This document shows, piece after piece, positions 23,994 to 32,007 of a stretch of 41,468 nt of DNA. Numbering within the stretch: the stretch's first letter is position 1; the number at the start of each line of letters is the position of its first letter. This stretch comes from Planotetraspora sp. A-T 1434 (GTDB lineage: Bacteria > Actinomycetota > Actinomycetes > Streptosporangiales > Streptosporangiaceae), in assembly GCF_025420585.1 (NCBI RefSeq), contig NZ_JAOEGB010000042.1:1-41468 (forward strand). The letters run 5' to 3'. Under the pieces are notes generated by a model. That model searched no databases, was not told where the DNA came from, and saw only the letters and a program-made list of their open reading frames with translations. A program made the position numbers and the translations under genes.

Positions 23994-25460
23994 TTATTTG
24001 CCGAACAGGCGCTGGCTGACCGTGGCCAGGAGCACCAGTTCGATGACCAGGCCGATAATGGCCTGGGCCGCGGCGACGAGCGCGAGTGGATCTCCGGGCG
24101 AGAACGTGCCGGGGAAGAACCCCCGGCCGTGAAAGGCCGTGACGCTGATGACCATCGACTCCAGCAAGGTGAGGCCCGGCCCGAGACTGTGGTACACCAG
24201 CATGAAAACCGTCACGACTAGGGCATAAGCGACGAAACTCCGGCCGGGGCGGTAGCCGTATCCCGCCAGGACCGCCAGCATTGACGAGAAAAGGTAGCTC
24301 GGCAGCTTGGAGAGGCCTTGCCGCCGGAAGGACAGCCGCTGGAGCACCTGGGCGCGGTAGGCGAAACGGTGCGCCTCGTCGTCCATACCTCGGGCCCGCA
24401 ACTCCTGGGCGACCTGACGGCTTGCCCGAGCCGCGGTGGAGTACGCCACGGGAGGCGTCATCGGCCCTTCTCCCCTGTCGGCTTCCCGCGCACGGTCCTC
24501 GTCTCCCAAGACCTTGATTACGGACCAGTCGAAGGCCGCCAGGTTGACGTTGTTCCAGTAGGCGTCGGCAACCGTGATGCCGCCGTTCTCCCCGCCGGCG
24601 GAGATGCTTTCAAGGTTGGTCGTGCTGTCCAGGTATACACGGGTCAGGTTCGCGCCTCGAAGGCGCGCCTCAGCCAGGTCCGCACCTTCGAGATGGGCCT
24701 CGGTCAGGTCGGCGCCCTCCAGATCGGCTCCCGCGAGGTTCGCGCCCCTCATCTGGGCTCGCCAGAGCGCACCTCCCGCGATGTTCGTCCCCACGAGCCG
24801 CGTGCCGTCCAGGCGGCCCCACAGCAGCCGGCTGCGCCGCAGGTCCGCACCCAGCAGATTCGCCCCCGACAGGTAGACCGCACCCATATAGGCGTCCGCC
24901 AGGTGGGCCTCCAAGAGGTCGGCGCCCTCCAGATGCGCCTCGGGAAGGCTCGCACGCTCGAGGTGCGCGTGAGCCAGCCGGGCACGCTCCATCCGAGCCC
25001 ACATCAAGCCCGCGTCCTCGAGGTGGATGCCCTCCATGTTCGCTTCCTCGAACACCGCCTCCTGACACTCGGACCCAGTGAGGTAGGCACCACGCAGGTC
25101 GGCCTTGCGGAGCACGATCCGTTGCAGGTTCGCGTGCTCCAGCCGGGCCCCTCTCAGGTCGGCGCCCTCCATCGGCAGGTTCGACATGTCCAGCCCTGAC
25201 ATCAGCGCATTCACAAGTCGTAACCGCGTGCCGCACGGCATGTCCCGGTGGCAGGCGATGAGCCACTCGATGTCCGCCCGGGTCAATCGCAGGCGTGCGA
25301 GATCGTAGGCACAGGAGCCGTTTTCCTCCGCATGCCGGGCGGCCAGTTGGTGCCTCCGCCTGGCGGGCACCATTGGTTCTCTTCGCCATGGCTGCTGCTC
25401 GGAAGCCCAACGTTCGGGCCAGCTCACTCGCTTACGGCGCTCATTCGACTGTGCGGTCAA
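23994..25460 (-). CDS. Pentapeptide-repeat protein with C-terminal two-helix channel-like domain
   Basis: This protein of up to 488 aa begins at TTG 25460 with GGAGG four bases upstream; GTG 25427 or ATG 25373 are possible later starts. Residues 105-300 consist of about 40 pentapeptide repeats of the A(D/N)LxG type (GADLRGARLEHANLQ and similar), which fold into a square beta-helix. The C-terminal 110 residues contain FVAYALVVTVFMLVYHSLG, a re-entrant-like SMVISVTAFHGRGFFPGTFS and a final helix GLVIELVLLATVSQRLF. This is the layout of two-TM potassium-channel-like (Ion_trans_2) domains, but the TVGYG filter is missing. The role is unknown; perhaps a regulated membrane protein. Confidence 0.8.
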   Translation of the reverse strand: MTAQSNERRKRVSWPERWASEQQPWRREPMVPARRRHQLAARHAEENGSCAYDLARLRLTRADIEWLIACHRDMPCGTRLRLVNALMSGLDMSNLPMEGADLRGARLEHANLQRIVLRKADLRGAYLTGSECQEAVFEEANMEGIHLEDAGLMWARMERARLAHAHLERASLPEAHLEGADLLEAHLADAYMGAVYLSGANLLGADLRRSRLLWGRLDGTRLVGTNIAGGALWRAQMRGANLAGADLEGADLTEAHLEGADLAEARLRGANLTRVYLDSTTNLESISAGGENGGITVADAYWNNVNLAAFDWSVIKVLGDEDRAREADRGEGPMTPPVAYSTAARASRQVAQELRARGMDDEAHRFAYRAQVLQRLSFRRQGLSKLPSYLFSSMLAVLAGYGYRPGRSFVAYALVVTVFMLVYHSLGPGLTLLESMVISVTAFHGRGFFPGTFSPGDPLALVAAAQAIIGLVIELVLLATVSQRLFGK

Positions 25461-25643
25461 CCGTCCTCCGGCTCCTGGGAATGAAGCTGTAACAAAGAAA
25501 GGGTGAGCTGTGCCACCAAGATGATAAACGGATGAAACCGGCTCTGAACGAACCGCCGTGCACCCGGGATCGTCGAATCGATGGGGTCTCCACCCATGCG
25601 CCGACCGGCGCCTGCCTGCACACGCCCACGTTGACGACCTCGA

Positions 25644-26084
25644 TCACACGGTGAACCGCCGCGCCGGGGTGGCGCGGCGGCGCGGGGTGGGGCCCTGTGG
25701 TTGCGGGGCCCCGGTGTTCCGCACGGCCCTATGGGTCGGGGACCTGGTGGTTTCCGCGGTCTCGGAGGAGAGTCGCTCAAGCGCCTCAAAAGCCCGGTCA
25801 CTGCCGTACTCCACCGTGAAGAACCAGGGCGGTTCCTCGGCCAACAGCATGAACCTCGGCAGCGTGCCCTCCATCAGGTCCTCGTACGACGCATATATGA
25901 GGTCCTGCAGTCCGCCCACGGTGACATCGAACACGTCGACGTCGAGCGCGTGGATCACCAGGTCGGCCGAGGCCGCCCGGCACCATGTCACACACAGTTC
26001 GCCAAAGAGATCGGCGCGCTCGAGCAGGTCCGCATAGTAAGCCTCGATATCGGTGAGCAAAGGCCGACCCTTTCTCCCTCGCAT
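25644..26084 (-). CDS. Small conserved-looking protein of unknown function
   Basis: This 146-aa protein, read from ATG 26084, lies 25 bases after the NDH-2-like flavoprotein gene in the same direction. A TTG eight codons later is preceded by AGAAAGGG and could be the real start. The N-terminal 105 residues look like a compact alpha/beta domain (DIEAYYADLLERADLFGELC, later DLIYASYEDLMEGTLPRFML and WFFTVEYGSDRAFEALERL). The last 40 residues are Pro/Arg/Thr-rich and look disordered. I do not recognise a family. The position suggests that it belongs to the ECF41-flavoprotein transcription unit. Confidence 0.55.
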   Translation of the reverse strand: MRGRKGRPLLTDIEAYYADLLERADLFGELCVTWCRAASADLVIHALDVDVFDVTVGGLQDLIYASYEDLMEGTLPRFMLLAEEPPWFFTVEYGSDRAFEALERLSSETAETTRSPTHRAVRNTGAPQPQGPTPRRRATPARRFTV

Positions 26085-26109
26085 CGAGGGGCCCGCTTCG
26101 CTTCGTGGT

Positions 26110-27306
26110 CTACGCCGGCGCCTTGACGGCCGAGCCCGCCGCGGCCCGCTCCCGCGTGACGCGGCGGCGCCGGGTCGGCAGCCCGAGCGTCGGGTTGGCG
26201 ACGCCCCAGGCGGCGCCCTTGCAGACCAGCTCCTTGTAGACGGCGGCGAGCCGTCCGGTCAGGACCGCCTGCACGGCGCGGTCGTCGGCGGTGACGTACT
26301 GGATCAAGCCCTCCTTGCGGCCCAGTGAGATGCACTGGTTGAAGTAGCGGATCGGCGCGTTCGGGAGCTTCCCGCCGGTCAGGCGCGCCCCGATCGCGTC
26401 GGCGGCCTGCCACGCGGTCGGAACCCCCGAGGCGCACGACATCCGCAGCGGCTTGTCCCCGGGGCCCATCACCCTGGCCGCGTCGCCGACGGCGTACACG
26501 TCCGGGTGCGAGACCGAGCGCATGGTCGCGTCGACCACGATCTGGCCGGTGCCGGTGACCTCCAGGGCGGTCGCCTTCGCTATCGGGTGGACCGCGAAGC
26601 CGGTGGTCCACACGGTGACCGCGGCCGGGATGGCCTTGCCGTCGGCGGTGGCGACGCGGTCGGCTTCGACGCCGGTGACGGCGACGTGCTCGTGCACGGT
26701 GATCCCGAGCTCACCGAAGACCGTCCGCAGGTGCTCGCGGCCCTTAGGCGAGAGCCAGTCGCCGAGGCCGCCGCGGGCGGCGAGTGCGACGTCAAGGTCC
26801 GGGTGGGCCTCAGCGATCTCGGTCGCGGCCTCCAGGCCGGTGAGGCCGCCGCCGACGACGACCACGGTCTGCCCGGCGTCGAGGCGGGCCAGGCGCTCGC
26901 GCAGCCGGAGTGCTCCGGGGCGGCTGGCGATCTCATAGGCGTGCTCGGCGGTCCCGGGGACGCCTTGGGCGTTCCAGCCGCTGCCGAGGGCGTAGACGAG
27001 CGTGTCGTAGGCGAGTTCTTCGGCGCCGTTCGCGTCGATGACGGCGACGGTCTTGCGGTCGACGTCGACGCCGGTGACCTTCGCGAGCCTCAGTTCGACG
27101 CCGGTGCCCGCGAACATCTCGCTGAGTGGCCGGGGCTTGAGGTCCTGGCCGGCCGCCAGCTGGTGCATGCGGACGCGTTCGACGAAGTCGGGCTCGGCGT
27201 TGACGAGGGTGATGGCGACGTCCTCGCGGCGGAGCCGCTTGGCGAGGCGGCCGGCGGCGATGGCTCCGGTGTATCCGGCTCCGAGGACGATGATGCGGTG
27301 CCGCAT
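26110..27306 (-). CDS. NDH-2-like FAD-dependent pyridine-nucleotide oxidoreductase
   Basis: This 398-aa protein starts at ATG 27306 after AGGAGCAAGG. The FAD-binding GxGxxG is IIVLGAGYTGAIAAGRLA and the NAD(P)H-binding one is VVVVGGGLTGLEAATEIAE. The second FAD motif is VSHPDVYAVGDAARV. These define the two-dinucleotide-binding-domain family that includes type II NADH dehydrogenases and FSP1/AIF-like enzymes. No C-terminal membrane anchor is obvious. The gene follows an ECF41 sigma factor by 93 bases. Oxidoreductases are one of the three standard partner classes of ECF41, so it is probably the main target of that sigma factor. Confidence 0.9.
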   Translation of the reverse strand: MRHRIIVLGAGYTGAIAAGRLAKRLRREDVAITLVNAEPDFVERVRMHQLAAGQDLKPRPLSEMFAGTGVELRLAKVTGVDVDRKTVAVIDANGAEELAYDTLVYALGSGWNAQGVPGTAEHAYEIASRPGALRLRERLARLDAGQTVVVVGGGLTGLEAATEIAEAHPDLDVALAARGGLGDWLSPKGREHLRTVFGELGITVHEHVAVTGVEADRVATADGKAIPAAVTVWTTGFAVHPIAKATALEVTGTGQIVVDATMRSVSHPDVYAVGDAARVMGPGDKPLRMSCASGVPTAWQAADAIGARLTGGKLPNAPIRYFNQCISLGRKEGLIQYVTADDRAVQAVLTGRLAAVYKELVCKGAAWGVANPTLGLPTRRRRVTRERAAAGSAVKAPA

Positions 27307-27361
27307 TTCCTTGCTCCTGTCTTGCGCGGGTTCGCCACTTGAACCGGGCGGCACGCCGTTT

Positions 27362-27368
27362 CCTGACA
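27362..27368 (-). promoter_or_regulatory. Possible ECF41 -35 element (TGTCAGG) before the flavoprotein gene
   Basis: On the minus strand TGTCAGG lies 56 bases before the ATG of the flavoprotein, in the 93-bp gap after the ECF41 gene. ECF41 promoters are known to carry TGTCACA at -35 and CGTC at -10, about 16 bases apart. Only the first five bases agree here, and at 16 bases downstream the sequence is GGTT rather than CGTC. This is a weak match, kept because of its position. Confidence 0.3.
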
Positions 27369-27399
27369 GGAACGCGATGTGAAGCACCTCACATGGCGG

Positions 27400-28344
27400 T
27401 TAGAAGGCCTTGAACAGGGGCTCCCCGTGGTCGGTGGCCGCCCAGTGCGCGGTCGCGCGTTCGAGCTTGTCGGGGTTGACCTGGTTGCGGAACGCGGCGA
27501 TGCCCTCGGCGGTGACCTCCAGGCACATGACGCCGATGACCCGGCCGTCCACGACGGCCACGACGGCGGGGTCGCCGTTGGCGGTCCAGGCGTAGACCTG
27601 GGGCGCGCCCCCGACAATCGCACGCTTGGCCTCGCCGGGTTTGAACAGGCCCCTCAGGAACTTCGCCACCGCGACGGCACCCTCGAACGCCTTGGCGCGG
27701 GCCGGGACCTTCCCGCCGCCGTCGCCGATCGAGATGGCGTCCTCGGTGAGCAGGCGCACGAGCGGCTCGATCTGGCCGCTGGTCGCGGCCGCCAGGAACT
27801 CCTCGACGATCCGCCGGGCGGCGGCCTCGTCGATCTCGGTGCGGGCCTTGCCGTCCGCGACGTGCTTCCTGGCGCGGTGGAAGATCTGCTGGCTGGCGGC
27901 CTCGGTGATTTCGAGGATCTCGGCGATCTCCCGGTGCGGGTAGTCGAAGGCCTCCCGCAGCACGTACACCGCCCGTTCCTTGGGAGAGAGGCGCTCCATA
28001 AGGGTGAGGACCGCGTACGAAACCGATTCGCGCTGCTCGGCGGTGTCGGCCGGGCCGAGCATCGGGTCCCCGGCGAGCAGCGGCTCGGGAAGCCATTGGC
28101 CCACGTAGGTCTCGCGGCGCGCCCGCGCGGAGGTGAGCTGGTTGAGGCACAGGTTGGTGAGGACCTTCGCCAGCCAGGCTTCGGGGACATCGATGCGGTC
28201 GACGTCGGCGGCCTGCCAGCGCAGGAATGTCTCCTGCACGGCGTCCTCGGCCTCCCCGGCGGAGCCGAGGAGGCGGTAGGCGATGGCCTCCAGGCGCGGC
28301 CTGGAGGCCTCGAACCGGTCGACGTCGTTCGCGGTCAAGGGCAT
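27400..28344 (-). CDS. sigJ: ECF41-type RNA polymerase sigma factor (SigJ-like) with SnoaL-like C-terminal domain
   Basis: This 314-aa protein starts at ATG 28344. Sigma2 is marked by YRLLGSAGEAEDAVQETFLR and WLAKVLTNLCLNQLTSA, and sigma4 by LSPKERAVYVLREAFDYPHR with EIAEILEITEAASQQIFHRA. The C-terminal ~115 residues form the SnoaL-like NTF2 domain that regulates activity in cis. It includes the diagnostic DGGGK at AISIGDGGGKVPAR, next to residue 210. ECF41 has no separate anti-sigma factor. The flavoprotein gene that follows is the expected partner. Confidence 0.9.
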   Translation of the reverse strand: MPLTANDVDRFEASRPRLEAIAYRLLGSAGEAEDAVQETFLRWQAADVDRIDVPEAWLAKVLTNLCLNQLTSARARRETYVGQWLPEPLLAGDPMLGPADTAEQRESVSYAVLTLMERLSPKERAVYVLREAFDYPHREIAEILEITEAASQQIFHRARKHVADGKARTEIDEAAARRIVEEFLAAATSGQIEPLVRLLTEDAISIGDGGGKVPARAKAFEGAVAVAKFLRGLFKPGEAKRAIVGGAPQVYAWTANGDPAVVAVVDGRVIGVMCLEVTAEGIAAFRNQVNPDKLERATAHWAATDHGEPLFKAF

Positions 28345-28661
28345 GGCCCGATGCTAGTGCCGCGCGGCGCGAATCGGCCGCCGCCAGCTCGCGCGGGAGC
28401 CTACGCATGTGCGAGGGCGCCTCCACCGCCGCCCGGGACCGCCAGGCCGCCAGCGCGCTAGGGGGCCACCCTGTAGGTCACCGGATCGAGCCGGACTTCG
28501 GCATGTCACCCACACCGAAGCGGAACTCGAGCTTCGAACCGGCGCTGGACCCTGTGACATCGGCCGCGGGCCGCGGTTGCGCACTCAGCAGGATGACTCG
28601 TCGACCCTCCTCCAGACAATCTTCCTGTAAGAGACGGATGCGCACTGATTTCACTGGCTAA
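28345..28661. other. Intergenic region before the biosynthetic operon
   Basis: About 317 bases separate the ECF41 start from the KAS III stub. No recognisable reading frame, RNA or repeat was found. A minus frame with a GTG at about 28641 reads ~55 codons without a family signature. The sequence should contain the deletion end point of the KAS III gene and whatever promoter now drives the operon. I see no strong -35/-10 pair. Confidence 0.35.
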
Positions 28662-28841
28662 GGGGTCGAGCCGGAGTACGGGGTCGACGCCAGACACCTC
28701 GGCGCCGGCGACCGCTTCGCGGAGCTGTACCGGCCATTGGAGACCGGGTGTCTGTCGGCGGGCGAGCGTGTGCCGCTGGTTGGCGTGGGCGCGGGCTTCG
28801 GTTGGACCTGCGCTGTTCCGGAGGTGTCGGCGAATGCGTGA
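28662..28841 (+). pseudogene. C-terminal stub of a 3-oxoacyl-ACP synthase III (KAS III/FabH-like)
   Basis: Immediately after an in-frame TAA (28659-28661), 59 codons read EYGVDARHLGAGDRFAELYR…SAGERVPLVGVGAGFGWTCA. This matches the extreme C-terminus of KAS III-like condensing enzymes, where HLGAGDxxxxLxxxxExGxLxxGxRVLLVGxGxGFxWTxAVxEV surrounds the last core strands. The active-site Cys and the His/Asn regions, about 270 residues, are missing. The stop codon overlaps the ATG of the next gene (ATGCGTGA), so the condensing enzyme was once the translationally coupled gene in front of the kinase. The remaining piece cannot be active. Confidence 0.7.
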
Positions 28842-29454
28842 CGCTGGGTTCTTCGTCCTGCTCGGCCCGGACGGCGCCGGGAAGACGACTGTAATGAGGG
28901 AGATCGCCCGTCGGTTGCCCTCCGTTCGCCTGGTGTCCACGGATGCGGACCTCGTCCCGAGCGAACATGCTCTCATCGCGCGGCTGCGCCACAGTGTCGT
29001 AGACGAGGTGCTGCCGGGCCTCGGCCACACGTACTCTCCGGAATTCCTGGCTTCCCTGCTGCAGACCGCCGTGGTGTACCTGCGGGACCAAGCCATGGCC
29101 GCCGGCCAGGCCGGGCCGGTAGTAGTGGACTCCTACTACTACAAGATCCTGGCGAAGTGCCGCCTCGCCGGTATCGAGGGCACCCCAATGTACGACTGGT
29201 GGCGCTCCTTCCCGCAGCCCGACCGGGTCATCTATCTCGATGTCACGCCGGAGTCCGCATGGCGCCGCAGCCATTCCGGCAGGTCCCTCAACCCGATGGA
29301 GTACTACGGGCCCGCACCCGAGCGGGCCGGCTTCGAGCTGTACCAGAGGAACCTCCGCAAACTCATGTTGGAAGAGGTGGAACGATTGCCGGTCACGTTC
29401 GTAGAGGAACAGGCGCGCACGGCCGATGCCGTACTCCGGGCGCTCGCGTGGTGA
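28834..29454 (+). CDS. Thymidylate-kinase-like P-loop kinase
   Basis: This 206-aa protein starts at ATG 28834 behind GGAGG. The P-loop is GPDGAGKTT (11-19), preceded by FFVLL as in the dTMP kinase fold. VVVDSYYYK takes the place of the DR(Y/F/H)-type nucleoside-site motif. MYDWWRSFPQPDRVIYLDVT is the equivalent of the Walker-B-like strand, followed by an arginine-rich lid (WRRSHSGRSLN). The active site differs from true thymidylate kinases (no clear DRY), so a different small-molecule phosphoryl acceptor is likely. Coupled to the GH3-type ligase downstream (GTGA overlap), it belongs to the biosynthetic operon. Confidence 0.75.
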   Translation: MRDAGFFVLLGPDGAGKTTVMREIARRLPSVRLVSTDADLVPSEHALIARLRHSVVDEVLPGLGHTYSPEFLASLLQTAVVYLRDQAMAAGQAGPVVVDSYYYKILAKCRLAGIEGTPMYDWWRSFPQPDRVIYLDVTPESAWRRSHSGRSLNPMEYYGPAPERAGFELYQRNLRKLMLEEVERLPVTFVEEQARTADAVLRALAW

Positions 29455-31136
29455 CCGCCGGCAGCGGGGGCTGGGGCACCCCTGGACACGAGGATCGCTA
29501 CCGCGAGCGGGTCTTCTCCGAGCGCGCTCGACTGGCCGCGGAGGGCGCGGACCTGGCCGGCCGTCAGCGAGAGGTGCTGGCGGACCTCCTGCGGTTCAAC
29601 GCCGGCACCGAGTACGGCCGGCAGCACGGGTTCGACCGGATCCGGACGATCGACGAGTACCGCCGCGCGGTCCCGATCAACGACTACGCGGCACTCGCGC
29701 CGTGGATTGAGCGGGCGGCGGCGGGCGAATCCGGCGTGCTGTCCGCCGACGACCCGGTGGTGTACTTCACGAGCAGCGGGAGCACCGGGGAGCACAAGAA
29801 GATCCCAGTCACCCGGCGCTTCATGCGTACGACTTTCCTTCCCTTCTACTACGCGGCCTGGGCTCCGCTGATCCAGCACTTCCCCGACGTGCTGGCCCGG
29901 CCGGATGCCGTGCTCAACCTCAAGCACGACCCGCTGACGGCCCCGCCGACCACGGCGGGAGGAAAGCCTCATGTAGGTGCCAGCCAGGTCGACTTCGGCC
30001 AGAAGTTCGGTGAACCGTTGTCGGCCGAGCCGGGGACAGCGGCCCCATGGGCGACGCTCCCCTCCGATGTCCCTCCCGGCGATCATCTGGAGAAGACATA
30101 CCTACGCCTGCGGCTCGCCGTACAGAGCGACGTGCGATGCGTGATCGGCATCAACCCGGCGATGATCACGGCGCTCCCCTACCAACTCAACCTGTGGTGG
30201 TCCCGGATCGTGAAGGAGGTCCGCGACGGCACGCTCGGCGGGGTGCCTTGTGTCGCTCCCGATCCCGACCGGGCCGCCCATCTGGAGGCGCTGGCCGATT
30301 ACCACGGCGCGGTGCGTCCGTCGCTGGTGTGGCCGCGGATGAGGGCGCTGTTCTGCTGGACGACGGGGATGGCCTCGCTCTACCTTCCCGTGTTGCGGGA
30401 GGAGTTCGGCGCCGGCGTCACCGCTCTCCCTGCCCCGACCGCGGCGTCCGAGGGGCCGGTGGCCGTACCGCTGGACCGTCATGCCACGGCCGGCAGCCTG
30501 GTCGCCTCGGCCGCGCTCTACGAGTTCGTCGAAGCGGGCGTCGATCTGGCCCCGGACACCCCGACACTCCTGCCCGAGGAGATCGAACCGGGCCGCGACT
30601 ACCACGTGGTCTTCAGCCACGTCGGCGGACTCTACCGGTACGCGGTGGGCGACGTGGTAAGGGTCGTGGACCGGGTCGGGGGCCTCCCGAGGATGGAGTA
30701 CGCCGGACGCGCCAACCGCTCCGACGCGGCCGGCGAACGGCTGCGCGAGGCCCAGGTCATCCGCGCCCTGCGGGCGGCGCTCGACGCCACCGGTCTCCAG
30801 TTGCACAACGCCGCCTGCCGTGTCGAGGACGTGCCGGGCGAAGGTCTTGCCTACACCTTCGCGATCTCCCCCCGAACGCCATGGCACGCCGACGAGTCCG
30901 CACGCGTGCGCACGCTGCTGGACGCCACCTTGGCCGGGGAGTCCCCCGACTACCGGCGGGTCCGGGCCGACGGGCGCCTGGGCCCCGTCAGGCTGCGTCT
31001 GCTGGCCCCGGACGCCTTCCGGCATGAATGGCTGCGGGTGGTGGCGGAGGGCGTGCGACCGACGCAGGTCAAGGACCGCCTGTTCCGGCAGGACGAGGCG
31101 CTCTGGAAACGCCTGCTCCGATCCGAACCCTCCTAA
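29451..31136 (+). CDS. GH3-family acyl-adenylate-forming ligase
   Basis: This 561-aa protein starts at GTG 29451, overlapping the kinase stop as GTGA. It matches the GH3 (auxin-responsive promoter) superfamily over its whole length: FNAGTEYGRQHGFDRI near 40-60, the ATP-binding loop YFTSSGSTGEHKKIPVT (about 104-120), TAASEGPVAVP, and YHVVFSHVGGLYRYAVGDVV near 385-405. The C-terminal domain of about 130 residues is complete. Plant GH3 enzymes adenylate a carboxylic acid and join it to an amino acid. Bacterial members are mostly uncharacterised. Here it should form an amide or ester within the pathway. The substrates are not predictable. Confidence 0.85.
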   Translation: MTAGSGGWGTPGHEDRYRERVFSERARLAAEGADLAGRQREVLADLLRFNAGTEYGRQHGFDRIRTIDEYRRAVPINDYAALAPWIERAAAGESGVLSADDPVVYFTSSGSTGEHKKIPVTRRFMRTTFLPFYYAAWAPLIQHFPDVLARPDAVLNLKHDPLTAPPTTAGGKPHVGASQVDFGQKFGEPLSAEPGTAAPWATLPSDVPPGDHLEKTYLRLRLAVQSDVRCVIGINPAMITALPYQLNLWWSRIVKEVRDGTLGGVPCVAPDPDRAAHLEALADYHGAVRPSLVWPRMRALFCWTTGMASLYLPVLREEFGAGVTALPAPTAASEGPVAVPLDRHATAGSLVASAALYEFVEAGVDLAPDTPTLLPEEIEPGRDYHVVFSHVGGLYRYAVGDVVRVVDRVGGLPRMEYAGRANRSDAAGERLREAQVIRALRAALDATGLQLHNAACRVEDVPGEGLAYTFAISPRTPWHADESARVRTLLDATLAGESPDYRRVRADGRLGPVRLRLLAPDAFRHEWLRVVAEGVRPTQVKDRLFRQDEALWKRLLRSEPS

Positions 31137-31149
31137 CGAAGGAGTCGCC

Positions 31150-32007
31150 TTGACCGACCTTCTCACCCCCGTCGAACGTACGGCGCTGCTGACCGCCGCA
31201 CTCCGGGCGGCGGAGACGCTCCGGGAAGACCGGTTGTACGAGGACCCGTACGCCGCCCGGTTGGCCGGCGAGGCCGGACTCGGGCTGCTGGCCGAGATCC
31301 GGGCGGCGACCTTCCCTCCGAACGCGCCCAGGAGCTTGCCCAGCACCCCCGACTACAACGCCATCCGCACCCGCTTTTTCGACGACTACCTTCAGGAGGC
31401 CGTCCGGAATCCGGCGGTCCGGCAGGTCGTGCTGGCGCCGGCCGGGATGGACTCCCGCGCCTACCGCCTCGGCTGGCCGCGAAACACCCGGTTCTTCGAG
31501 GTCGACCGGCCGAACGTCCTGGCCTTCAAGGACGCGCGGCTGGGGGGCGTCGCCCCGCGGGTGGCGCACCGCGCCGTCGCGGCCGACCTCACCTCCCCCG
31601 ACTGGGAGGAACGCCTGATCGCCGCCGGCTACGCACCGGACGAACCGTCCGTCTGGCTGCTGGAGGGCCTTCTCTACTACATTCCAGAGCAGGACACCCG
31701 CCGCATGCTGGCGCGGGTCGCGGCGCTGAGCCGCCCCGGCAGCCTGATCGCCGCGGACCTCGTCAACCCGGCGGCGCTGACCCTCCCCAGCATGCGCGGG
31801 TTGCTGGACGTATTCGCAGGTTGGGGCTGCCCGTGGCTCTTCGGCAGCGACACGCCTGAGCAGCTGTTCGCCGAATTCGGCTTCGATGTCCGGGCCGTGC
31901 AACCCGGCGACCCGGAGGCGGATTTCGGCCGATGGCCGGATCCCGTGCCCGACCGGTCGGTGCCGGATGTACGGCGGGTGTTCTTCGTTCACGGGCACCG
32001 GCGTTGA
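31150..32007 (+). CDS. LCMT/TIGR00027-type SAM-dependent methyltransferase
   Basis: This 285-aa protein is read from TTG 31150, preceded by AAGGAG (31138-31143), which decides the start. The N-terminus carries the typical ARTLLTAALRAAE-like helix. The SAM motif is VVLAPAGMDSRAYRLGWP (family consensus VVxLGAGLDTRAYRL, with Pro for the usual Gly), and FFEVDRPNVLAFK is the acidic loop. WLLEGLLYYIPEQDTRRML is the family's (E/D)G(L/V)xxYLxxxxxxxLL motif. These enzymes methylate carboxylates or hydroxyls in polyketide-type pathways. It is the first of two methyltransferase domains in this operon. Confidence 0.85.
   Translation: MTDLLTPVERTALLTAALRAAETLREDRLYEDPYAARLAGEAGLGLLAEIRAATFPPNAPRSLPSTPDYNAIRTRFFDDYLQEAVRNPAVRQVVLAPAGMDSRAYRLGWPRNTRFFEVDRPNVLAFKDARLGGVAPRVAHRAVAADLTSPDWEERLIAAGYAPDEPSVWLLEGLLYYIPEQDTRRMLARVAALSRPGSLIAADLVNPAALTLPSMRGLLDVFAGWGCPWLFGSDTPEQLFAEFGFDVRAVQPGDPEADFGRWPDPVPDRSVPDVRRVFFVHGHRR

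Noticed and set aside
28506-28661. Minus-strand frame starting near 28641 before the KAS III stub
   Set aside because: It reads about 55 residues without similarity that I recognise, and has no clear Shine-Dalgarno. It may be chance.
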